64,000 nt of DNA. Source: JAQVCM01 sp040403095. GTDB lineage: Bacteria; Bacteroidota; Bacteroidia; Flavobacteriales_D; Crocinitomicaceae. A program made the translations under genes and the position numbers. Below the pieces are notes generated by a model, which worked only from the letters and a program-made list of their open reading frames with translations, was not told the DNA's origin and made no database searches. Location of the stretch: positions 1 through 64,000 of the forward strand of contig JBBALI010000007.1 of the NCBI GenBank assembly GCA_040403095.1, given 5' to 3'. Shown piece after piece: positions 1 through 8,088 of this stretch; positions within the stretch are counted from its first letter, which is position 1; each line of letters opens with the position of its first letter.

Positions 1-205
1 TGGATGGTGTTTGATTTTCCCAATCAAAAGTACCATATTTTCTTAACCAATTGACTACAGTAGCACGTCCTTGAATTCCATATTTTCGTTTGGCTGCTGT
101 TACTGAAATAATTCCTGATTCAACTTCACTAACAACAGCTAATTTAAAGGACATTGAATAATCCTTTTGACTGCGCTTTTCATAAAAGCTTTTCTCTTTT
201 TCCAT
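1..205 (-). CDS. IS3-family transposase OrfA, N-terminal part (runs off the edge)
   Basis: Reading down from the ATG at 205, the frame is open to base 1 and gives about 68 residues. They begin MEKEKSFYEKRSQKDYSMSF and include a helix-turn-helix with the pattern A-K-R-K-Y-G-I-Q-G-R-A-T-V-V-N-W-L-R-K. This is the DNA-binding region of IS3-type OrfA proteins, which bind the element ends and are usually joined to the DDE-catalytic OrfB by programmed frameshifting. The catalytic part is not in the window. No in-frame stop is seen, so the copy may be intact beyond the edge. Confidence 0.75.
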   Translation of the reverse strand, partial: MEKEKSFYEKRSQKDYSMSFKLAVVSEVESGIISVTAAKRKYGIQGRATVVNWLRKYGTFDWENQTPS

Positions 206-244
206 AACGATAAAAATTGTGTATCGCTATTTTAGGACTAGACA
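1..244 (-). mobile_element. Left-edge fragment of an IS3-family insertion sequence
   Basis: The fragment carries the 5' part of an OrfA transposase gene. Beyond its start codon lies a candidate terminal inverted repeat at about 219-244, which reads inward on the minus strand as TGTCTAGTCCTAAAATAGCG. It begins with TG, as IS3-family ends do. The rest of the element, including OrfB and the other terminal repeat, lies outside the window, so the target-site duplication cannot be checked. The exact outer boundary at 244 is inferred. Confidence 0.7.
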
Positions 245-256
245 AAAATATATTTT

Positions 257-289
257 AAAAAGAGTTACATCAATCGTGTAACTCTTTTT
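257..289 (-). terminator. Rho-independent terminator after the DUF4143 ATPase gene
   Basis: A perfect 13-bp stem (AAAAAGAGTTACA at 257-269 pairing with 277-289) with a 7-nt loop lies 4 nt beyond the stop codon of the ATPase gene. T and A runs flank it on both sides, so it could work in both directions and insulate the gene from the IS end. Confidence 0.8.
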
Positions 290-293
290 TGTT

Positions 294-1427
294 TTAATCA
301 ATTCCACAAAATTCCGTAAAATTTCTAGGCGTAATCACGTGTGTTTCTGCCTCTGGATATAGATTGGTGAAAGCACGAGATACTTTTTGTTGTTTTTTAC
401 TATTCCATTTAAATTCGTAAGCTCTTTCTTTTCCTCGTTCAACTTCTACATAATCAACTTCACTTCGATTGTAATTTCGCCAGAAATAACTGTTGATGAT
501 GTTTTCTTTCCAGTCATTTACTTTCAATCTTTCGCTAATCATAAAGTTTTCCCAAAGCAAACCATGGTCGTTTCGTAAACTTATATCATCGAAATTTTCA
601 ATAATAGCATTGCGAATTCCATTGTCCCAAAAATAGATTTTACTCATTTTGGTAACTTCCTTCCTCGCATTTGTTGAATAGGATTTTAGCCTAAATATCA
701 CAAATGACTTTTCTAATAAATCAATGTAACTTTCAACCGTTTCTGATTTTACTTGCAGTTGATTTGCCATTTCGTGAATCGAAACTTCAGAACAAATTTG
801 AAAAGCCAATAATTTCAATAATTTATCAAGTAATTCTGGCTTGCGAATATCTTTCCAAACCAACACGTCTTTGTATAAATATTGATTGCTTAAGTTCCTC
901 AAAATCTTTTCTGCATCTAATCTGTTGTTACAAACATCTGGATAATTACCATAAATCAAATGAAATGGCAGTTGTTGCTCAATCTCAAATGGCGATTTAT
1001 TTCCATACAGTTCTGAAAGTGAAAATGGATACAAGTGAAACAAAAAATGTCGTCCGGTAAGCGGCTCAAAAATACGTTCCGCAATATCCAGAGCAGACGA
1101 TCCTGTTGCGACGATTTTTAATTGCTTGAAATTATCTACTAATAATTTTAGTAACAAGCCAGCATTTTCAACGCGCTGTATTTCATCGATTACCAGCATT
1201 TCGTATTTTCCAACAACTCCTTTTAAACTTTCAATATTTAATTCTTTTAGTCTGGTTCTTACAGGTGTCTCGTCAGCATTAAGCCATAAAATATTGGATT
1301 GATCTTTGAAAATTTCCTGTAATAGCGTTGTCTTTCCAGCTTGTCTTGCGCCAGTCAGAATGATTGCTTTGCCTTTCATTACCCAATCTTTGATTTGATT
1401 GGCGGCCATTCTATTCATCACATCCAT
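294..1427 (-). CDS. AAA+ ATPase with DUF4143 C-terminal domain
   Basis: A 377-residue protein of the AAA_14/DUF4143 family, common in Bacteroidota and archaea and of unresolved role. The N-terminal half has a Walker A motif (GARQAGKTT, about residues 26-34), a Walker B motif (MLVIDEIQR, about 77-85) and a sensor-like ATGSSALD. The C-terminal half has a winged-helix-like stretch (about 215-250). Near the end comes S-E-V-D-Y followed by Y-E-F-K-W, spaced like the D...ExK core of PD-(D/E)xK nuclease folds known in this domain; activity is not assured. Length is typical and the frame is intact. It is a single-gene unit: terminator downstream, iteron promoter upstream, IS end next door. The family is often scattered and repeated in genomes, so it is probably accessory DNA. 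Confidence 0.88.
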   Translation of the reverse strand: MDVMNRMAANQIKDWVMKGKAIILTGARQAGKTTLLQEIFKDQSNILWLNADETPVRTRLKELNIESLKGVVGKYEMLVIDEIQRVENAGLLLKLLVDNFKQLKIVATGSSALDIAERIFEPLTGRHFLFHLYPFSLSELYGNKSPFEIEQQLPFHLIYGNYPDVCNNRLDAEKILRNLSNQYLYKDVLVWKDIRKPELLDKLLKLLAFQICSEVSIHEMANQLQVKSETVESYIDLLEKSFVIFRLKSYSTNARKEVTKMSKIYFWDNGIRNAIIENFDDISLRNDHGLLWENFMISERLKVNDWKENIINSYFWRNYNRSEVDYVEVERGKERAYEFKWNSKKQQKVSRAFTNLYPEAETHVITPRNFTEFCGID

Positions 1428-1431
1428 ACCA

Positions 1432-1520
1432 CAAAACTATTAATTTTTCCACTATAATGGAAATAAAACTATTAATTTTTCCACTATAATGGAAATTTTA
1501 GTGCTAATTTTTCCATTATT
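1432..1520 (-). promoter_or_regulatory. 32-bp iterons with palindromic operators at the ATPase promoter
   Basis: Two identical 32-bp direct repeats (1433-1464 and 1465-1496) are followed by a degenerate third copy in the same 32-bp register (to about 1520). Each full copy contains the near-palindrome TTTCCACTATAATGGAAA (one mismatched pair). The start-proximal repeat ends in TAGTTTTG on the minus strand (1432-1439), a match to the Bacteroidota -7 element TAnnTTTG only 4 nt before the ATG at 1427. A 32-bp period is close to three helical turns, so bound proteins would sit on one face of the DNA. Likely an operator array for autoregulation; the binding protein is unknown. Confidence 0.7.
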
Positions 1521-1645
1521 TTTTATTATATCATTGATTGTTAAATATTTAGCAAATATTTTCAATTTTCAGTTTATTCCACTAAAAAAGTTACTGCTAA
1601 AAAAACTTATTTAGATTTATTCTACCTTTCAATTTGTTTCCTCCG

Positions 1646-1653
1646 TAAATTTG
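1646..1653 (+). promoter_or_regulatory. Candidate -7 promoter element (TAAATTTG)
   Basis: It matches the Bacteroidota TAnnTTTG element and ends 4 nt before the ATG at 1658. No convincing -33 TTTG is seen at the usual distance. The short spacing implies a very short or absent 5' leader. Confidence 0.45.
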
Positions 1654-1657
1654 CATC

Positions 1658-2017
1658 ATGGATTATGAAATTGAATTACGATTCCAAGCGCTCACAAAAA
1701 AAATTGAAGGAATTTTTGGAGAGGGGTTGGATGTACAAACCATTTTATTTTTGATTGGAGTTCAAGAATTAGAATTGGGATATCAAAAGTTTAAAAAACA
1801 CGAAAAGACAGATTTAATGCATGTGGCAATCTGTACTTTGCTTGAACCACATGGATATTATACTTTCATGGGACGGGACGAGGAAAATTGGCCACATTTT
1901 GAGCTCAACAAAGCACTTCCTGCATTAACTGAAAGAGAACAGCAACATTTAATCAAAGAAGCGATTCTTGATTACTTTGAAAGCAATGAAATCTTTGAAA
2001 CGAAAATCGAAGAATAG
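1658..2017 (+). CDS. Conserved hypothetical protein, 119 aa
   Basis: A small, soluble, acidic protein with no signal peptide, membrane segment or recognised catalytic motif. It looks mostly helical (E-L-E-L-G-Y-Q-K-F-K-K near residue 45) and has a conserved-looking GYYTFMGRDEENWPHFE segment around residues 66-82. It starts 4 nt after a TAAATTTG promoter-like box and ends 39 nt before rseP on the same strand, which suggests co-transcription or a conserved neighbour of rseP. I do not assign a function. Coding is supported by the clean frame, the promoter and the position ahead of rseP. Confidence 0.75.
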   Translation: MDYEIELRFQALTKKIEGIFGEGLDVQTILFLIGVQELELGYQKFKKHEKTDLMHVAICTLLEPHGYYTFMGRDEENWPHFELNKALPALTEREQQHLIKEAILDYFESNEIFETKIEE

Positions 2018-2029
2018 GATTCAAACCCT

Positions 2030-2037
2030 TATATTTG
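2030..2037 (+). promoter_or_regulatory. Candidate -7 promoter element (TATATTTG) before rseP
   Basis: TAnnTTTG match ending 19 nt before the rseP ATG at 2057 and starting 12 nt after the upstream stop. It could give rseP its own promoter. A -33 TTTG at proper spacing is not evident. Confidence 0.4.
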
Positions 2038-2056
2038 TAACTTATTAATTATACAC

Positions 2057-3589
2057 ATGGATTTTTGGATCAGAGCCGCACAATTAGTGCTTTCTTTATC
2101 AATATTAGTTGTCCTTCACGAATTTGGACATTACATTCCCGCTAAAATTTTTAAAACACGCGTTGAGAAATTTTATTTGTTTTTCAATCCTTGGTTTTCT
2201 TTGTTCAAGAAAAAAGTGGGTGAAACAGAGTGGGGTATCGGTTGGCTTCCTTTGGGTGGCTATGTAAAAATTGCTGGAATGGTGGATGAATCCATGGACA
2301 AAGAGCAATTGGCTCTTCCACCGCAACCTTGGGAATTTCGTTCCAAAAAAGCTTGGCAAAGATTAATTATCATGATTGGTGGAGTAACCGTCAACCTGAT
2401 TTTAGGAATCTTGATTTACATTTTTGTTGTTTTCGCTTATGGAGTTGAAACAATTGATTCCAAAGATTTGAAAGCGGGATTGGCTGTTCATCCATACATG
2501 GAACAATTTGGTATCAAGTCAGGAGATGTTTTACTTGAAGTGGAGGGAAAACCTTTGAATAAAGCAACTGATGGAACTGCAGAATTGCTTTTAAGAGGCG
2601 CACACAAAGTAAAAGTGCAGCATCCTGATGGCAAAATTCAAAATATCATTTTACCTGCAGACATTGATTACAAACTTTTCGAAAATGGTGCTTTTCCTGT
2701 TTTTTCTCTTCGAATGAAAGCTGAAAAGATTGACCATGTGATTGCTGTTGAGGAATTTTCTGATCAAAATTTGGATTTAAAATCTGGAGATATTATTTAT
2801 AAAATCAACAATATTACTACAGATAAAATTGAAGATCTAAATAAGTTAATCGAAGGCAAAGCCACAACGGACGTTGTTTCAATTAGAGAAAAAGACACAA
2901 TCAAAGGAAAAATTTCCAGCAAGATTTTCACTAAAAAAGTTTTAGCTGTAATTCCAGCATTGGTTGCAGGACTTAAAAAGGGAGACAAATTTTTGACCAT
3001 CAATGAATCTGAAATTATTTATCACGATCAGATTCAAGCAGAAATGTACAAAAACAAAGGAAAAAAAGTCACTTTTACGGTTTTGAGAAATAACCAAAAA
3101 GTCGAACTTTCTTCTACTGTTTCGAAATCTGGCTTACTTGGTTTTGTGCCTAAAGAAATGAAAGCGATTGATAAATCAGCTATCAAAACTACCTATTATT
3201 CTTTTGGTGAAAGCATCCAAAGAGGTTGGAATATGGGTTTCATCACTTTGGGAGATTATACTGGACAGTTGAAATTCTTATTTACCAAAAAAGGAGCTTC
3301 GTCAGTTGGAGGTTTCGGTTCGATTGGAAAAATGTTTCCTACTACTTGGAATTGGCAAATCTTTTGGATGAATACAGCTTTCATTTCAATCGTGTTGGCC
3401 TTCATGAACATTCTTCCTATTCCAGCATTAGATGGTGGTCATGTGGTATTTTTGATTTATGAAATTATCACTGGTAAAGAAGCACCTCAGAAAGTATTAG
3501 AATATGCGCAGTATGTTGGTTTTATGTTGCTTTTAGGGTTATTAATCTATGCCAATGGAAATGATATTTATAGTGCATTTTTTAAATAA
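2057..3589 (+). CDS. rseP: RIP metalloprotease RseP (site-2 protease)
   Basis: A 510-residue intramembrane zinc metalloprotease of the S2P family, which cleaves transmembrane segments of anti-sigma factors and remnant signal peptides in the inner membrane. The zinc motif HEFGH lies at residues 21-25 inside the first membrane helix. The third zinc ligand sits in NILPIPALDGGH (about 457-468) in a late membrane segment. Two or three PDZ-like segments lie between (about 130-210, 235-290 and 300-365), seen as repeated G-D-x-(I/L/F)-L-x-(I/V)-(E/N) patterns. The protein is some 60 residues longer than Escherichia coli RseP, usual for Bacteroidota. It is followed by a strong terminator. Confidence 0.95.
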   Translation: MDFWIRAAQLVLSLSILVVLHEFGHYIPAKIFKTRVEKFYLFFNPWFSLFKKKVGETEWGIGWLPLGGYVKIAGMVDESMDKEQLALPPQPWEFRSKKAWQRLIIMIGGVTVNLILGILIYIFVVFAYGVETIDSKDLKAGLAVHPYMEQFGIKSGDVLLEVEGKPLNKATDGTAELLLRGAHKVKVQHPDGKIQNIILPADIDYKLFENGAFPVFSLRMKAEKIDHVIAVEEFSDQNLDLKSGDIIYKINNITTDKIEDLNKLIEGKATTDVVSIREKDTIKGKISSKIFTKKVLAVIPALVAGLKKGDKFLTINESEIIYHDQIQAEMYKNKGKKVTFTVLRNNQKVELSSTVSKSGLLGFVPKEMKAIDKSAIKTTYYSFGESIQRGWNMGFITLGDYTGQLKFLFTKKGASSVGGFGSIGKMFPTTWNWQIFWMNTAFISIVLAFMNILPIPALDGGHVVFLIYEIITGKEAPQKVLEYAQYVGFMLLLGLLIYANGNDIYSAFFK

Positions 3590-3613
3590 ACGGGATTGAA
3601 TTAACTATTATAA

Positions 3614-3645
3614 AAAAAGCCTGAAATTTTAATTTCAGGCTTTTT
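3614..3645. terminator. Bidirectional terminator between rseP and the AsmA-like gene
   Basis: A 15-bp perfect stem (AAAAAGCCTGAAATT pairing with 3631-3645) with a 2-nt loop and T/A tails on both sides lies between convergent genes ending at 3589 (+) and 3664 (-). It can serve both transcripts. Confidence 0.9.
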
Positions 3646-3663
3646 CGTTTTTCTATCTTTTTC

Positions 3664-6534
3664 TTACTTCACTTGATCCGCTTTTTCTCTTGCTTTAGTC
3701 ATTACACCGTCCGCTTTGACATTGGCTTCATCTTCTACTTTTTGGGCTTTTTGATCTGCTTCTTTCGTGATTTTCTTACCAGCTACTTCTGCTGCTTTCT
3801 TCTTTAAAGGATTACTTCCTGCTTCGTCCATCAATTTTTGAGCACCCTTGGCTCCTTCTTCTCTGATTTGTGCAGCAGCTCTTTTCCCTTCAGCTTTCAA
3901 TTTATCAGCTTGTCTTTGTCCGTCTTCCAAGATTTCTTGTTTTTTCTTATTCAAATCTTCTTTGACTTCATTGACTTTATTTGTTACAACCGCTTTTATT
4001 GTGTCTTTTCCTTTGTTGATAGCGTCTTTTACAGCTTCTTTGACAGTTTCCTTCATGTTGCCTGAAAGCTTCATTATTTGCTCCTTTAAATCCGTTGTTA
4101 CTTTTGGATCTTTCATCTTTCCAATCACTTTGACATTTACAGGAATGAAAGCAGGCAATTCTTTGACTTGGATTTTTGGTGTGATTCCATTTACTTTTTG
4201 GATACCACTTTCAACCAACTTAATCATGCTTGCAGGAATTTCCTCTTTTGGAACATTCATTTTTAAAACATAATCAATGTCTTGCTCCAACGAAGAACTT
4301 CCACTGACATTGGTCATAATGTTTCCAAGTTTCACGTTAAATGGTGTCAAAGAAACTTTTCCATCAGCGAATTTGAATTTTGTACTCAAATTTTTCAAAG
4401 TTTGGGTAGCTAATTTCTCCATTTTCAATTCAGAACTGATTTTTTTCAATGGTTCAAATCCAGAAATAGTTACTGAATTAGTAAACAAATCTCCTGCGCC
4501 AGTCAATGATTCGTAAATTGGTTCAAACGAGGGCTTCAAAAAGGAATTCATGTTGAACGTTGAAGTGATTTTTCCTTGCGCGTATTTAGCAATTGGAGCT
4601 AATTTTTCAATGGTCACAAAGTTATTCACCAATTGATTGATGTCTAATTCTTTCAAATTGTATCCGAAATCAATTTTTGGTTTTGAATGGTCTTTGGTGT
4701 CATAACTCCCTTTCAAACCAACTGTTCCACCCATGGTGTTCATTGTCAAGTTATTTAAACTTGCGACCTCCTCTTTCATTCCGACAGAACCTTTTACATT
4801 CTTGATATCCATTTTGTTATATCTCAAAGTATTGATATTGGTATTCATGGTGAAATCAACATTTTCAGGAATTAACAATGCTTCATTACTGCTTGAAGTG
4901 CTGGTTTCTGCAGTGGAAGTCGTTGTGCTTGAAGTTCCTGCAAATTGGTCTAAATCCAAATAATTGCTGTTAAAATTGAAATTTCCTTTCAACAAATCAT
5001 CACTGAAAAAATAACCTAGGTAATTGTCAATTGTTCCATTTACTTTGAAATCACTGCGACCCATTTTAGCATCCAAACTTTCCAACGCTAAATTTTGTGG
5101 AGAAAACTTAAAAATCATTGATTTTATGCTCACAGCGTCTGGTAAATCAGCCGATTTATAAAGCATTTCGACTAATTTCAAAGTTCCGTTTGCGTCAAAA
5201 TCTTGGTATCTTTCTTTTTCTAATGCGCTAATTTTTCCTTTCAACTTCACGTCTGCATCTAGTTTACCTGTATAAGATTCTCCTTTGGCTAAAGGAATCA
5301 CTTGTCCTAGTGTTGCTAAATTCACTTTTGCTAGGATTTTTGAATCGATGAAAGGATCGACCATTGGACTCAACATTTTTAAGTTTGCATCTAATTTATT
5401 GCCGGCAAACTCTGCATGAAATTTAGAAATATCTACCGTCATCTTATCTAAGTTGGAACCTCCAGCAAATTTTGATCCTGCTTTGATTGCAATTTTGGTG
5501 ATTTTCTGAGGTAAACTAGGATATTTAATCGAAGCATTGTCCACGTTGATTCCAGCATCCCAACCTGGCATATTTTTGTCATCCATGATTCCTTTCACTT
5601 GGGCCTTCAAAGCTAAATTTCCTTGCGTCACCATGTTTTCATAACCTGATTGGTAAAATGCCGGAATAAGCGACAAGAAATCTTTGAAAGTTGCTTTAGA
5701 AGCATTCAATTTCAAGTCCATGTTGTCTTTTTTGTCCAACATTTCATAAAAACCATCCACAGATAATTTCAAAGCGTTCAGTTCAAGTGTATTTTCTTTC
5801 AACGTAAATTTGGATGAATTTTCTTTGAATTCCATCAATAAATTGGCAACTAAATTGGTTTTTACTTTGCTCAAATAAGTCAAACCATCCATGTTGAATG
5901 TCATCGCATCCATGGTTGTATTTGTATTGAAATCAATCACATCTGCAGTCAAATCGCCTTCTCCTGAATGCGTCATGTTTTTCAATTCTGCAAACATATC
6001 TCCCGCTTGATCATCGTACTTGATGTATGCGTTATTAATGGCATATTCTTGCAAAGAAAGCTTGAAAGTAGAAGGTTCTTTATCTGCTGGTGTTTGCAAT
6101 GAATCCGGTTTCATGATGTCGTAATTGGCTTTTCCGTTATTTAAAACACGCATGTCAAATTTCGGCTCTTCCAAAGTAATTCCTTTGATTTCAACTTGGT
6201 CGCCTCCAATCACGCTCCAAAAGTCTACGTGAGCATCCAACTGTTTGATGTCAACCAATTTTACACCTTTAAATTCATTTCTACCAGTAACAGTGACGCC
6301 TTCAAATTGAGCCGTCATTTGAGGAAAAGTACTGATGAAGGTCAAATCAAAATCTTTAATCGCTACATCTGCCAGAAGCATTTTATTCACTTCTTTCAGC
6401 GCCAATTCTTTCAATTCATCTTTAAAAAAGATCGGAATTAATATCAAAGCAATAATTAGTAATAAAAATGTGATTCCTGTCCATTTCAAAATTCTACGGA
6501 ACAAACTTTTCTTCTTTTTCTCTTTTTTAGCCAT
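3664..6534 (-). CDS. AsmA-like envelope protein with charged C-terminal tail
   Basis: A 956-residue protein: a lysine-rich N-terminus (MAKKEKKKKSLFRRILKW), one membrane helix (about 18-35), then a long periplasmic beta-rich region. AsmA-type features are the opening (DLTFISTFPQMTAQFEGVTV, about 63-82) and the AsmA C-terminal segment around 600-770. AsmA/TamB-like proteins are thought to form bridge-like grooves for lipid transport between the membranes. The last 140 residues or so are a Lys/Glu/Ala-rich coiled coil, unusual beyond the core domain. A Ser/Thr-rich linker (about 525-545) splits the body. It is divergent from the beta-barrel gene at 6624 with an 89-nt gap that must hold both promoters. 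Family call is strong; precise role unknown. Confidence 0.85.
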   Translation of the reverse strand: MAKKEKKKKSLFRRILKWTGITFLLLIIALILIPIFFKDELKELALKEVNKMLLADVAIKDFDLTFISTFPQMTAQFEGVTVTGRNEFKGVKLVDIKQLDAHVDFWSVIGGDQVEIKGITLEEPKFDMRVLNNGKANYDIMKPDSLQTPADKEPSTFKLSLQEYAINNAYIKYDDQAGDMFAELKNMTHSGEGDLTADVIDFNTNTTMDAMTFNMDGLTYLSKVKTNLVANLLMEFKENSSKFTLKENTLELNALKLSVDGFYEMLDKKDNMDLKLNASKATFKDFLSLIPAFYQSGYENMVTQGNLALKAQVKGIMDDKNMPGWDAGINVDNASIKYPSLPQKITKIAIKAGSKFAGGSNLDKMTVDISKFHAEFAGNKLDANLKMLSPMVDPFIDSKILAKVNLATLGQVIPLAKGESYTGKLDADVKLKGKISALEKERYQDFDANGTLKLVEMLYKSADLPDAVSIKSMIFKFSPQNLALESLDAKMGRSDFKVNGTIDNYLGYFFSDDLLKGNFNFNSNYLDLDQFAGTSSTTTSTAETSTSSSNEALLIPENVDFTMNTNINTLRYNKMDIKNVKGSVGMKEEVASLNNLTMNTMGGTVGLKGSYDTKDHSKPKIDFGYNLKELDINQLVNNFVTIEKLAPIAKYAQGKITSTFNMNSFLKPSFEPIYESLTGAGDLFTNSVTISGFEPLKKISSELKMEKLATQTLKNLSTKFKFADGKVSLTPFNVKLGNIMTNVSGSSSLEQDIDYVLKMNVPKEEIPASMIKLVESGIQKVNGITPKIQVKELPAFIPVNVKVIGKMKDPKVTTDLKEQIMKLSGNMKETVKEAVKDAINKGKDTIKAVVTNKVNEVKEDLNKKKQEILEDGQRQADKLKAEGKRAAAQIREEGAKGAQKLMDEAGSNPLKKKAAEVAGKKITKEADQKAQKVEDEANVKADGVMTKAREKADQVK

Positions 6535-6623
6535 CTTTTATGAATTACAAGTTGATTTTTCTCGATATTTGTATCAGTAGAAACAAACGTTTCAAAATAC
6601 ATTTCTAAGTAAACGCTAAATTA

Positions 6624-7394
6624 ATGGATTTCTTTCAAAAAATCAGGTTACAATTGTTAATAATCTTTATTTCTTCCTCTGTTTTTGGTCAAATCGAGAC
6701 TGGAAAAACAACAGGTTCACCAGAGAAAAAAATTAAAAAGACGAAAAATAAAGAAATGCTCGTTGTGCAAAAAATTCCTACATCAGCATTTTATGTTGGA
6801 GGAAGTTTTGGATTAAGCACTCGAATTTTAAGCGAAAATGAAGGTTTATTTGGTAAACCACTGGGAGAAAGAGCGAATGAAAAATCAATTTTTACTGGCG
6901 GGGCAACCATTGGATTTAGAAATCAAATCAAAGGAAATTGGTGGATAGATTTTGGGGCATCTTTGGCCAAAAATGGTGAATCTTATGATTTCAAAAGCAA
7001 ATTGAATGATTCTAGTTATTCTTACAAAACCAATTATTCCTATTTCGCGATTCCCATTAAATTGCAATACATCACCGCTGGAAAAGTAAAATTTATCGCC
7101 GGTGTCGGTCTACAACCACAATTGTTTATGAGTTATAGTCAAAAGATAAATTGGACAGATTCTACAAATGTTGGCAGCAATTCGATTATAAGGGACAATA
7201 AACAGATTAATTTCTTCACCATTGCAGCCATTGCAAATGTTGGACTTTCATGGCAAATCAAACCCAGAGTAGCGTTCTACTTACTTCCTGAAATCAGAAT
7301 GCAATTGAACAATTCATTTCAAAAACAATCAGCTTACATTCACAAAGGATTGTTTTACGGTATTCAAGCAGGATTTTCTTTTGGAATTAATTAA
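6624..7394 (+). CDS. Secreted outer-membrane beta-barrel protein (PorT-like fold)
   Basis: A 256-residue protein with a signal peptide (about residues 1-22, ending SSSVFGQ) and a short Lys-rich linker. An eight-stranded-barrel-like body follows, with alternating hydrophobic residues and aromatic strand ends: YVGGSFGLSTR, GNWWIDFGASL, YFAIPIKLQYI, KFIAGVGLQPQLF, and the final YGIQAGFSFGIN. This matches the small outer-membrane beta-barrel family common in Bacteroidota. Its specific ligand or function cannot be told. Its stop overlaps the stop of the convergent DUF4956 gene by 8 nt, so no terminator separates them. Confidence 0.75.
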   Translation: MDFFQKIRLQLLIIFISSSVFGQIETGKTTGSPEKKIKKTKNKEMLVVQKIPTSAFYVGGSFGLSTRILSENEGLFGKPLGERANEKSIFTGGATIGFRNQIKGNWWIDFGASLAKNGESYDFKSKLNDSSYSYKTNYSYFAIPIKLQYITAGKVKFIAGVGLQPQLFMSYSQKINWTDSTNVGSNSIIRDNKQINFFTIAAIANVGLSWQIKPRVAFYLLPEIRMQLNNSFQKQSAYIHKGLFYGIQAGFSFGIN

Positions 7395-8088
7395 CCTCTC
7401 CAGTTTCTGAATGGTCATTGTAATCTGACAAAGATTGATCTGAATCGTAATAGAAAATCATGACTTGCGCAACATCACGTAGGAAATCGATTTTACCTAC
7501 ATCAAATCGGTTAATTTTAAGTCCAGTTCGCAATTCTAAATCAGCTTTCATCGCTTCATGATGTTCAGGTTTGATTAAATCGATGCGTTCGTAAATGATT
7601 GTTTTTCTCGTTTCGTGCTTCAATAACCACAAATATTCAAGTCCAAAAGTGATTCCAATCAAGGTGAAATTCATCAAAGCCATCTCAGCAATACTGATTT
7701 TGTTAGATGCCAATGAGTTGATGACACTGATTCCGATAATCATGAATAAGTAGGTCATTTCCTTGATTTCGATTGCATCTGTTCGGTAACGTAAAATCCC
7801 AAAAATCGCAAAAAGCCCTAATCCCATTCCTGTGTCAATATCTAATTTTTTAAGTCCGAAACAGATTAAAAAAGTGATTGTTCCAATTAAATAGTAGGTA
7901 AATAAATAGTCCTTGCGCTTGGTTTTTGGGTAGTAAAGCAAACGAATCAAAATGGTCATGGAAACCAAATTCACTCCCAAACGAAAAATCAAGGAATAAA
8001 AATCGTTGTTAAACCATTGAAATTCTAATAATTGTGCTGATTCAGCCGAAGCCTTTAAATTGAAAAACATACTAAGCAACATGGGCAT
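7387..8088 (-). CDS. DUF4956 membrane protein
   Basis: A 233-residue protein with about four membrane helices in the first 150 residues (for example SLIFRLGVNLVSMTILIRLL and LFTYYLIGTITFLICF). A cytoplasmic C-terminal domain of about 80 residues follows. The signature loop GLGLFAIFGILRYRTDAI (about 90-107) is characteristic of DUF4956. The start overlaps the end of the VTC-domain gene by 17 nt, so the two are translationally coupled. In many bacteria DUF4956 proteins sit beside VTC-type polyphosphate polymerases, and they may form a membrane partner for handling the polymer; that role is inference. Confidence 0.88.
   Translation of the reverse strand: MPMLLSMFFNLKASAESAQLLEFQWFNNDFYSLIFRLGVNLVSMTILIRLLYYPKTKRKDYLFTYYLIGTITFLICFGLKKLDIDTGMGLGLFAIFGILRYRTDAIEIKEMTYLFMIIGISVINSLASNKISIAEMALMNFTLIGITFGLEYLWLLKHETRKTIIYERIDLIKPEHHEAMKADLELRTGLKINRFDVGKIDFLRDVAQVMIFYYDSDQSLSDYNDHSETGEVN

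Noticed and set aside
1433..1520. CRISPR-like array
   Set aside because: The repeats are directly adjacent with no unique spacers and sit in a promoter; no cas genes are near.
3838..4273. Two overlapping plus-strand frames of 75 and 141 codons
   Set aside because: They run antisense to the low-complexity Lys/Glu tail of the AsmA-like gene, whose codon bias opens the opposite strand.
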